This document shows positions 34,767-41,364 of a stretch of 64,000 bases of DNA, one piece after another. The position numbers and the translations under genes were made by a program. Numbering within the stretch: the first letter of the stretch is position 1; the number at the start of each line of letters is the position of its first letter. A model generated the notes under the pieces. The model had not been told where the DNA came from and did not search any database. It saw nothing but the letters and a program-made list of their open reading frames with translations. Source of the stretch: JAJYVT01 sp035534455 (GTDB lineage Bacteria > Actinomycetota > Acidimicrobiia > Acidimicrobiales > RAAP-2); NCBI GenBank assembly GCA_035534455.1, contig DATLRV010000038.1:1-64000 (forward strand). Direction: 5' to 3'.

Positions 34767-36289
34767 GGTGTCCCGCCCTTGGACCCTGTGCCCTTCCCTG
34801 TGCCACTGCTCGGCTTGCTCGACGACGTGGACTTCCCGCCGCCTGTCTTCGGCTTCGACTTGCCGATCTCCTTGGAGAGCTCGCCGAGGTGCGCGACCCA
34901 CTTGCCGTCTGTGTACTCGATCGAGGCCAGGCGCTCGGTCTTCTTCGCTGTGAGCGAGAAGACCCCGGCGTTGACTGTGATCGCCGTGACCTTCTCGAAG
35001 GCCACCTTGAGTGTGGTCTTGCCGCCTGTGTAGCCGCCGGAGATGTGGATCCTGCCTGTCACTGTGAGGCCGAAGATTGTTGTGAGTGTGGACAGGGAGG
35101 ACACGGCCTGTGACGCGACTGTCATCGCGCCGGTGTAGTCGGTGATGTCCTCGGCGACTTCCCCGGCCTCGCGCCCCTTTTCGGACTTCAGCTCCTTCTT
35201 GGCCTTGTTACCCGCCGACTGGGACTTTGTGCAGACCTTGCTCAACAGACTTTGGACGGCCTTCCCGCGGGCGAGGGCGCCGGCGACCAGGCCCATTCCC
35301 GTGACCTGGGCCGTGCCTGTGACTGTGATCTTCTGGAGCTCGTAGCTCGTCTTCTCGGTGGGGGCCCCCTTGGAGTCCTTGCCCTGCTTGTCCTTCACCT
35401 GTCGGATGGCGACGGTGACCTGGAGGCTCCCCTTGGCGATCGCCACGCTGAATGTCGCCGAACCGATCACGGTGAACATCCGGTCGCCCAGGCTCGCCTG
35501 CGCCCCCCGGTCGATGCCCAGCTTCGAGGTGAACTGCTGCGTGAGGGACTTGGCGCCCTTTCGCCGGTCGATGGAGTCCGAGTCGTAGCGGCGACCCATG
35601 CGGAGCTTCCCTCCGACCTCCCCTGTCACCGGGCCGATCCCCGCCTTGGCGCTGGCGCCGATCTGTGCGCCGACTTCGACCCAGTTGCCGGTCTCCTTGC
35701 TGAACAGCGTCTTGCGCACGAGGGCGTCCCACTGCTCGGCCGTGCCCTTCTTGTCCCCGAACCAGGCTTGCTCCACCTCTCTCGGCGCGTTCGACTCCGC
35801 CAGCTGGCGGTAGAGCACCCAGGACACCATGGTCAGGGCCTCCTTGGCGTCGCGGCCCTTCACCTGCAGGTACGCGCCGAGCTTGAAGGTGGCTGTGGCG
35901 ATCCCGATGGTGGCGCCTGCGATCACGTTGGCTGTGACCCCCAGCTGGACTGTGCCTGTGTTGCCCCGCGCGGCTGTCGCACCGATCTGGATCCCGACGA
36001 ACGCGCCCTTGACCGGGATCTTGATCGCCGCTGTGAGAGACCCCGAGTCCGCCGCCTTCGGGATGATGAAGTCCACCACCGGCGCGAGCTTCGTGAACGC
36101 GGAGGTCGCCTGGTCGGAGGTCACCTCCGAGGGCTTGGCCTCCTTCTTCTGCCCGAGCGCCTCGCCGGTCTTCTTGTTGCCGACCTGGCGCTGCGACCCG
36201 AGCACGGGGTTGACTGTCTTCTCCTTGCCGGAAACGACGCCCGACTTCCACGTTGACGTCTTGTCCTTGACGGTCATCATGTCCGTCAC
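34763..36289 (-). CDS. 508-residue Gly/Thr-rich beta protein, candidate eCIS cargo
   Basis: No family was recognised. Residues 1-60 are basic and polar (MTVKDKTSTWKSGVVSGKEK) without a signal peptide. From about residue 70 there are many short alternating strands with glycine turns (AFVGIQIGATAARG, TVQLGVTANVIAGATIGIA, WVEVGAQIGASAKAGIG, FSVAIAKGSLQVTVAIRQV), a pattern reminiscent of membrane-inserting beta proteins. A short helical insert contains EQAWFGDKKGTAEQWDALV. The last 40 residues are a disordered Lys/Ser/Gly/Thr tail. Thr is frequently encoded by ACA, unlike the housekeeping genes. The GTG at 36289 has GGGAGGGGG 7 nt upstream. The gene lies between the eCIS AAA+ gene and the YbjN-like gene and shares an upstream promoter motif with the DUF4255 operon. 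Confidence 0.6.
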   Translation of the reverse strand: MTDMMTVKDKTSTWKSGVVSGKEKTVNPVLGSQRQVGNKKTGEALGQKKEAKPSEVTSDQATSAFTKLAPVVDFIIPKAADSGSLTAAIKIPVKGAFVGIQIGATAARGNTGTVQLGVTANVIAGATIGIATATFKLGAYLQVKGRDAKEALTMVSWVLYRQLAESNAPREVEQAWFGDKKGTAEQWDALVRKTLFSKETGNWVEVGAQIGASAKAGIGPVTGEVGGKLRMGRRYDSDSIDRRKGAKSLTQQFTSKLGIDRGAQASLGDRMFTVIGSATFSVAIAKGSLQVTVAIRQVKDKQGKDSKGAPTEKTSYELQKITVTGTAQVTGMGLVAGALARGKAVQSLLSKVCTKSQSAGNKAKKELKSEKGREAGEVAEDITDYTGAMTVASQAVSSLSTLTTIFGLTVTGRIHISGGYTGGKTTLKVAFEKVTAITVNAGVFSLTAKKTERLASIEYTDGKWVAHLGELSKEIGKSKPKTGGGKSTSSSKPSSGTGKGTGSKGGTP

Positions 36290-36316
36290 GTGCGAACCCC
36301 CTCCCGAGAAGCCGCC

Positions 36317-36353
36317 GGGCCGCCGGCCCGCGTGCTCGGCCCGACTGTAGCAA
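36317..36353 (-). promoter_or_regulatory. promoter motif TTGCTACAGTC with GGGCC hairpin before the 508-residue gene
   Basis: On the minus strand TTGCTACAGTC (36353-36343) contains an extended -10 of the form TGC-TACAGT. The predicted leader of about 48 nt includes GGGCC-GGC-GGCCC (36329-36317), then GGGAGGGGG and the GTG start. The same 11 nt and the same stem sequence precede the DUF4255 gene. No matching -35 hexamer is shared. Confidence 0.5.
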
Positions 36354-36398
36354 TCCGGCCCTCCGGACGTCGTCGTGCCGACCGCGACGCCGCCCTCC

Positions 36399-38591
36399 TC
36401 ATTCGGCGACGAGCGGCCAGTAGCGGCCGAACTCGGCCTCCGTGCACAGGCGTCCGAGCTTCCGGTACTCGCGCGCGAGGCACCGCACGAACACCGCCAT
36501 CGTCACCGGCTCGCCGCTGTCGGCGGCGGCGTACGCGGCGCTCAGGCAGACACTGCGGATGTTGCCGCCCGTCAACGAGAACGACTCGGCGAGGAAGCCG
36601 AGGTCGAGATCGTCGCCGCGCGGCACCGCCGCGGTGAGGCTGCGCTCCCACAACGATCTTCGCAGCACGGCGTCGGGGGTCGGGAACTCCACGATCGCGT
36701 CGAGGCGGCGGACGAACGCGTCGTCGATGTTGGACCGCAGGTTCGTCGAGAGCAGCGCGAGCCCGTCGAAGCGCTCCATCCGCTGCAGGAGATAGGCCAC
36801 CTCGACGTTGGCGTAGCGGTCGTTGGCCCCCCGCACCTCGGATCGCTTGGCGAACAACGCGTCGGCCTCGTCGAAGAGGAGCACGCCGCCGACGCCGTCC
36901 GCCTCGCTGAAGACGCGCTCGAGGTTCTTCTCGGTCTCTCCCACGTACTTGTCGACGACGCTCGCGAGGTCCACGACGTACAGGTCGATCCCCAGCTCGC
37001 CGGCCAGCACCTCGGCAGACATCGTCTTCCCCGTCCCCGAGACGCCGCAGAAGAGGGCGACGACGCCCCGGCCCCGCCGACCACCGGGGCGCATGCCCCA
37101 CTGGCCGAGCACCGTGTCCCGGTGGCCCGCGCGGGCGACGATCTCCCGCAGGTGCGACGCGACGGCGTCGGGCAGCACGAGGTCGGACCAGCCGACCGCC
37201 GGCTCGATGCGCTGCGCCAGCCGCTCGAGCCCCGGGTTGTTGTGCTCGCGCGCTCCGGCACGCAGCGCTGTGGCGTCGATGGTGCCGCCCGCGAGCTCGG
37301 CTTGCCCACGTGCGACCTCCGCGGCGCGCCACACCTGTTCGGGTGAGAGCCGGAACTGCGCGGTCGCGGCGGTCGCGTCCAGCCCAGGGGCGAGCGGCGC
37401 GTCGCGCAGCGCGTGGTCCCAATGGGGGGCGAGCTCCTGCACCGTGGGAAGCGGGACGGGCATCACGACCGGCGTCGACCGGCTCCAGGACTCGTCCCAC
37501 CGGCCGCGGCCGTGCAGGACGACCCCCCCGGGGACGCGGGTCACCGCTTCGACCACCGCACGAACCGGGCCGTCGACGACGTCGATCGGGCCCGCGACGA
37601 GCCCCGCTCCTTGGAGCGCCGCCTCACGGGCCGCGGCCGCCGCGACCTCAACGACGGTAGCGCCGTGGGTGATCCGGTCGAGGTGGCACACGAGCGCAGG
37701 CATGCCGGCGGCGGCCCAGGCCATCGTGCCGAGCCACCTGCCCGACGCGCCGGGGGCCTCGCGCAGGTAGACGATCCCTTCGTGCTGCTCGAGCCAGCTG
37801 CCGAGCGCCGGGGCGACGTCGGGGACGGGGGCGTCGTCGGGCACCCGGGGTCCCGACAGCTCCGCGACCGACGCGACGTCGGGGTCGGGGGCGTCGTGCC
37901 CGAGGCACCATCCGGCGACGCGATCGGGCACCTGGAGCTCGCGGCCGGGCCAGGGCCGGTCCGCGCCCTCGAGCACGACGAGACCCCGGCGGACCAGGGG
38001 CGCACCGGGACCGACGAGCCTCCGCGCCGCCACCGAGGCGAGCGGCATCCCGACGAGCTCGAGCGCCAGGCCGACGGTCGCTCGGCGGCGCGTGATGTCG
38101 TCGTTCAGGTAGCCGTAGAGCTGCTCGAACCGCCGGTCCACTTCGGGGGCGAGCGCGACCACGAGGATCTCGAGGGACTGCGCGTCGAGCCCGAAACGGC
38201 GCTCGAGCGCGCGGAGGCGGAGCAGCTCGCCTGCCTTCTCGGCCACGTCCGCCTCGGCTTCCACCTCCGAGAGCAGCCACTCGACGGTCTCGTCGTAGGC
38301 AGCGCCCCTCGCGGCGGCGCCGTCGAAATCGAGGATGTCGGAAAACGGCGACGCGCCGTTCACCAGCCACACCGCCTTCGCATCGGACACGACCAGGCCC
38401 GGCATGGGGTCGCTCGAGGCCTCGCCCGCCTCGCGTCGGCGTGCGGTCGCCGACCGGACGCGCTGCTCCACGACGGCGATACGACCGGCGAGGTGGCGAC
38501 GCGAGGCCGAGCCGGAGCCGTCCGGTTCCCCCGCGCCGTCCGGTTCCCCCGCGCCGTCCGTCGAGCCATGCCCCGGGGCCATCCTCCTCAT
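36399..38591 (-). CDS. eCIS-associated AAA+ ATPase
   Basis: The 730-residue protein ends in a CDC48/FtsH-type AAA module: Walker A CGVSGTGKTMSAEVLAGE (Lys522), Walker B VLLFDEADALFAKRSEVRG, and sensor/arginine-finger region LLSTNLRSNIDDAFVRRLDAI. About 400 residues of N-terminal sequence, with LERRFGLDAQSLEILVVALAPE and a second degenerate ATPase-like half, match the layout of Pvc15/Afp15-type ATPases found in nearly all eCIS loci, where they are thought to act in assembly. The first 25 residues repeat Gly-Glu-Pro-Asp-Gly. ATG 38591 and ATG 38582 are both possible starts. Confidence 0.88.
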   Translation of the reverse strand: MRRMAPGHGSTDGAGEPDGAGEPDGSGSASRRHLAGRIAVVEQRVRSATARRREAGEASSDPMPGLVVSDAKAVWLVNGASPFSDILDFDGAAARGAAYDETVEWLLSEVEAEADVAEKAGELLRLRALERRFGLDAQSLEILVVALAPEVDRRFEQLYGYLNDDITRRRATVGLALELVGMPLASVAARRLVGPGAPLVRRGLVVLEGADRPWPGRELQVPDRVAGWCLGHDAPDPDVASVAELSGPRVPDDAPVPDVAPALGSWLEQHEGIVYLREAPGASGRWLGTMAWAAAGMPALVCHLDRITHGATVVEVAAAAAREAALQGAGLVAGPIDVVDGPVRAVVEAVTRVPGGVVLHGRGRWDESWSRSTPVVMPVPLPTVQELAPHWDHALRDAPLAPGLDATAATAQFRLSPEQVWRAAEVARGQAELAGGTIDATALRAGAREHNNPGLERLAQRIEPAVGWSDLVLPDAVASHLREIVARAGHRDTVLGQWGMRPGGRRGRGVVALFCGVSGTGKTMSAEVLAGELGIDLYVVDLASVVDKYVGETEKNLERVFSEADGVGGVLLFDEADALFAKRSEVRGANDRYANVEVAYLLQRMERFDGLALLSTNLRSNIDDAFVRRLDAIVEFPTPDAVLRRSLWERSLTAAVPRGDDLDLGFLAESFSLTGGNIRSVCLSAAYAAADSGEPVTMAVFVRCLAREYRKLGRLCTEAEFGRYWPLVAE

Positions 38592-38626
38592 CCCTGCGGG
38601 GTTCCGGCTCGAGAAGAGGCGGGTCA

Positions 38627-39106
38627 CTAGATCTTCGCCCCCTTCAACGTCTTCTTGAGGGGCTTTCCGACCGTCTCTGCGACGCAGACGACGGCGCGGT
38701 CGCCGTCCGCCCAACTTCGGACCGACGGGAGCAGGTAGGTGAAGTAGAGCTTCGATCGCTGATAGGGGACGCCGTCGAAGGCGGCGAAGCGGTCGAGGCA
38801 GGCGGCGTTCGCGAAGTTGTCGAGCTTCGTCGGCGTGGGGTAGGTCGACCCCGCGTGGTCCTGCACGAGCGCGTAGACCTGCTGGGTGTGGGCGGTCGTG
38901 CAGGACACGACCTGGATCGAGGTGAGATCGGCCTGGACCTTCTTCGGGGGCACCAGGCACTGCCCTGCCTCCAGGTGGAACACGGACTCCTGGAACGACG
39001 ACGGTGAGCCTCCGCCGAAAACCGAGCAGCCGCTCGCGCCGAGACCTGCGACGGTGAGGCCGATCACCGTCGCTCCCGCGCGCCACGCACGGGAGGCGCT
39101 TCTCAC
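38627..39106 (-). CDS. lipoprotein with Septum_form-like domain
   Basis: The 159-residue protein has an N-terminal signal with a lipobox: basic SASRAWR, hydrophobic ATVIGLTVAGLG, then ASGC at about residue 24. The mature part carries the pattern FHLEAGQCLVPPKK, VVSCTTAHTQQVYALV, ACLDRFAAFDGVPY and LPSVRSWADGDRAVVCVAE. This four-cysteine arrangement is that of the actinobacterial Septum_form family, whose function is unclear. The GTG at 39106 overlaps the stop of the upstream gene as GTGA, and it is 35 bp from the AAA+ gene, so it is part of this eCIS block. Confidence 0.75.
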   Translation of the reverse strand: MRSASRAWRAGATVIGLTVAGLGASGCSVFGGGSPSSFQESVFHLEAGQCLVPPKKVQADLTSIQVVSCTTAHTQQVYALVQDHAGSTYPTPTKLDNFANAACLDRFAAFDGVPYQRSKLYFTYLLPSVRSWADGDRAVVCVAETVGKPLKKTLKGAKI

Positions 39107-40230
39107 AGGGGCTCGGCGGTGGTGTCGCCGACGGCCGGGCGCCGCCTCACGACACGGTGCTTCGGCGTCCACCAACGGTGCGACGGCTCACGGAACGCCT
39201 CGACCGGATCGCTGGCAGGGTAGGCCGAGACGGGGCGCGGCACCGCCGGCCGGCCGGCGGAGACGGGCGAGGGGAACGACGGGAACACGGTCTCGAGCCG
39301 CGTCGCGACCGCGCCCAGGGTCCGCTCGAGCCTTTCGACCGCCACGGCGATGGCACTGACCACCTCCGCCAAGTCCGTCAGGGTGACGGCGACCTCGGCC
39401 AGCGGCGGTGCGCCGCCGAAGAGCTCGGCGCCGAGGGAGCCCGCGGCGGCGGCGCCCAGGAGACCCGCGCCGGCGTCGAGGGCGCCGGGCCCGGCAAGGG
39501 CGTCGGGGCCGGCAAGGGCGTCGGGGCCGGCGATGGGGTCGGGGCCGGCGCGTGGCGCCAGGAACGCGCCACCGATCGGGGCGACGCCACCGGAAGTGAT
39601 CGAACCGGTCGGACCCTGGTGGGCGTGCCAGGACGACAGCACCGTCGTCCAGTTGGCGCGGGCCACCGCCACGGCCTCCTGCTCGCCGTCGGAGAGGGCG
39701 TGTCGGCCCGGCCGGGCGAGGACGCTCTCCTGGTTGAAGAACTGGAAGCGCACCTGCGCGCCGGTGCGCACGAGCGCCACCCAGCAGAGCCCTTCGGCCG
39801 TGGACGCGACGAGCTCGGCGGCCAGGTGGTCGTCGTCGCCGCAGTCGGCGAGCGTGGCCACCGCGTCGACGGGGTCCGTGAAGTCGCGGAGGGCGTGCGG
39901 GACGAGGTCGCCGATGCGGTAACAGGCGACGGTCCACGACGCGGCCACCCGCGCGGGATCCGGGCGGAGCAACCCGCGCAGCGTGTCCACGTCTCCGGCG
40001 TCGGACAATTCGATCAGCGCGCGCGCCGCCTCCGCCTCGCGAGCCGTGGCTGGTACGTCGGCGAGGTCGTCTAGTGCCCAGGATGGCCCCTTCCTCGGGC
40101 CGGCCCAGCCCAGCCGGACGCACGCCAGCTGGAACCGCACGACGGCGCGCCGCGCAGTCGCCCTGCCGGCCACCCCGCGAATTGGTAGGGATCCACCCGT
40201 CGATCCGGTGTCCCGCCCGACTCCTCGCAC
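39103..40230 (-). CDS. unknown 375-residue protein heading the AAA+ operon
   Basis: No family was recognised. The N-terminal 190 residues look like a folded alpha/beta domain (EAEAARALIELSDAGDVDTL, VACYRIGDLVPHALRDFTD, LCWVALVRTGAQVRFQFFN). A Gly/Ala/Pro linker with the repeat AGPDAL follows, then a predicted amphipathic helix (LTDLAEVVSAIAVAVERLER) and a basic Pro-rich tail. There is no signal or membrane helix. GGGGAGG lies 5 nt before the GTG at 40230, and a promoter with -35 and -10 elements is about 40 bp upstream. Its place at the head of the lipoprotein-AAA+ operon, divergent from DUF4255, suggests an eCIS role. Confidence 0.6.
   Translation of the reverse strand: MRGVGRDTGSTGGSLPIRGVAGRATARRAVVRFQLACVRLGWAGPRKGPSWALDDLADVPATAREAEAARALIELSDAGDVDTLRGLLRPDPARVAASWTVACYRIGDLVPHALRDFTDPVDAVATLADCGDDDHLAAELVASTAEGLCWVALVRTGAQVRFQFFNQESVLARPGRHALSDGEQEAVAVARANWTTVLSSWHAHQGPTGSITSGGVAPIGGAFLAPRAGPDPIAGPDALAGPDALAGPGALDAGAGLLGAAAAGSLGAELFGGAPPLAEVAVTLTDLAEVVSAIAVAVERLERTLGAVATRLETVFPSFPSPVSAGRPAVPRPVSAYPASDPVEAFREPSHRWWTPKHRVVRRRPAVGDTTAEPL
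39491..39544. repeat. 18-bp in-frame tandem repeat
   Basis: Three units of CCGGCAAGGGCGTCGGGG lie in the 375-residue gene; the third has three changes. They encode the AGPDAL linker repeats. The length is a multiple of three, so copy changes would keep the frame. Confidence 0.9.
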
Positions 40231-40271
40231 CTACGCCTCCCCGACCCTGAGCACCCCCTCGGGGTCCGCGG

Positions 40272-40300
40272 AGCGTACCAGTTGCTGTCCCGCGACCCAA
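40272..40300 (-). promoter_or_regulatory. promoter of the 375-residue gene
   Basis: On the minus strand TTGGGT (40300-40295) and TACGCT (40277-40272) are 17 bp apart, with TG one base before the -10 hexamer (extended -10). The expected start is near 40265, giving a 35-nt leader with a strong GGGGAGG. Confidence 0.45.
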
Positions 40301-40332
40301 GGGGTTTGCGGGGGCGAATTTCGGTAGGGGTC

Positions 40333-40407
40333 GGGGCACCGGGCCGGCGGTCGGGTGGGGGCACCGGGCCGGCGGTCGGGTCGGGGCACCGGGCCGGCGG
40401 TCGGGCG
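40333..40407. repeat. 25-bp tandem repeat, three units
   Basis: Each unit begins GGGGCACCGGGCCGGCGGTC and ends in a variable pair of bases (TG, TC, CG). There are no spacers, so this is not a CRISPR array. Each unit contains a GGGCCGGC/GCCGG element that could fold or bind protein. Confidence 0.9.
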
Positions 40408-40515
40408 GGGGCTCAAGCAGGCACCCGGGGGGGCTCCGGATCGCGGGCCGGAGGGCCTTGCGTGCCTGCCGACCTCCGAGAACTTGCCTTCGTACCTTCC
40501 CGTTCACGCCCGCCG

Positions 40516-40557
40516 TTGCTACAGTCTGCGGCGGGCGGGGAAGGGCCCCGGCGGCCC
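40516..40557 (+). promoter_or_regulatory. promoter motif TTGCTACAGTC with GGGCC hairpin before the DUF4255 operon
   Basis: TTGCTACAGTC (40516-40526) holds the extended -10 TGC-TACAGT. The predicted leader of about 44 nt carries GGGCC-CCGGC-GGCCC (40543-40557), then GGAGGG and the GTG start. It matches the element before the 508-residue gene in motif, stem and spacing. Confidence 0.5.
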
Positions 40558-40575
40558 CGCGGAGGGAAATACTCG

Positions 40576-41364
40576 GTGATCCACCACGTCGACAAGGCGC
40601 TCGAGTCGTTCTTGCGACAGCAGGTGCCGCTACCCGAATCGGACGTGGACCTCTCGTTCCGCGCGCCCGAGAGCAGCTGGACGGCTTCGCTGGCCCGCCC
40701 GACGGTCGACGTCTTCCTCTGGGACATCGCGCAGTCGGACCGGTCGAACAGCTCGGGGCGGGACCAGCGCGTGTCGGACGACGGCCGGCGCCAGCAGCGG
40801 CCCCAGCCCAAGCAGGTCTCGCTCCGCTACTTCGTGACGGTCTGGGCAAGAGAGCAGCGCGACGAGCACGAGCTCCTCGGTGCGGTCCTGCGCACCGTGC
40901 TCCGGCACGACGCCCTCCCGCACACACTCCTCCCCTCGGCGATCGCGGAGTCAGCCTGGCGCCTCTCTCTCGCCGGTGACAAGCACCGGCTCCCACCGTC
41001 GTTGTGGGCGGGGGCACCGGCGAAACCGGGCCTCTACGTCGAGATCGAGCTGGGCGTCGACGCGGCAGGGTGGCAGGACCGCGGCGCCCCGGTCGAAGAG
41101 ATGCGCGTCGAGGTCGCCGACCACATCGCGCGCCCGCCGGCTCCGGCGATCGAGCCGGACGAGTCGCCGCCACTGCGCAGGTTCCGGTCCGGCGCGGCGC
41201 TCGTCATGGAGGGACGTCCGGGGGCCGGCGTGCAGGCCGGGGCCGCAGGGGTTGACGGGGCCGCAGGTCCCGATGGGGCAGGCGTTGCCGCCGGGGCCGC
41301 GGGCACCGACGGGGCAGGCGGTGCCGACGGGGCCGCGGGCACCGACGGGGGCGACTCGCCATGA
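40576..41364 (+). CDS. DUF4255 / Pvc16-like tail terminator
   Basis: DUF4255 proteins cap the tube and sheath of eCIS particles (Pvc16/Afp16). The 262-residue product shows the family pattern: VIHHVDKALESFLRQQVPL, then VDLSFRAPESSWTASLARPT and VDVFLWDIAQSDRSN, QVSLRYFVTVWAREQRDEHELLGAVLR, and PGLYVEIELGVDA. The last 45 residues are a collagen-like Gly/Ala/Asp repeat (AGVDGAAGPDG and variants), which is not usual. GGAGGG lies 9 nt before the GTG. The stop overlaps the next ATG as ATGA. It heads the rightward operon. Confidence 0.9.
   Translation: MIHHVDKALESFLRQQVPLPESDVDLSFRAPESSWTASLARPTVDVFLWDIAQSDRSNSSGRDQRVSDDGRRQQRPQPKQVSLRYFVTVWAREQRDEHELLGAVLRTVLRHDALPHTLLPSAIAESAWRLSLAGDKHRLPPSLWAGAPAKPGLYVEIELGVDAAGWQDRGAPVEEMRVEVADHIARPPAPAIEPDESPPLRRFRSGAALVMEGRPGAGVQAGAAGVDGAAGPDGAGVAAGAAGTDGAGGADGAAGTDGGDSP

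Larger units (their letters stand above)
40231..40575. other. 345-bp divergent intergenic region of the eCIS locus
   Basis: This gap separates the leftward AAA+ operon from the rightward DUF4255 operon. It holds the promoter of the 375-residue gene (40272-40300), a 25-bp tandem repeat array (40333-40407), the TTGCTACAGTC promoter motif (40516-40526), a GGGCC/GGCCC hairpin at 40543-40557, and GGAGGG before the DUF4255 start. No coding sequence in it can be supported. Confidence 0.7.

Noticed and set aside
40333..40407. Possible CRISPR array
   Set aside because: The three units are directly adjacent with no spacers and there are no cas genes nearby.
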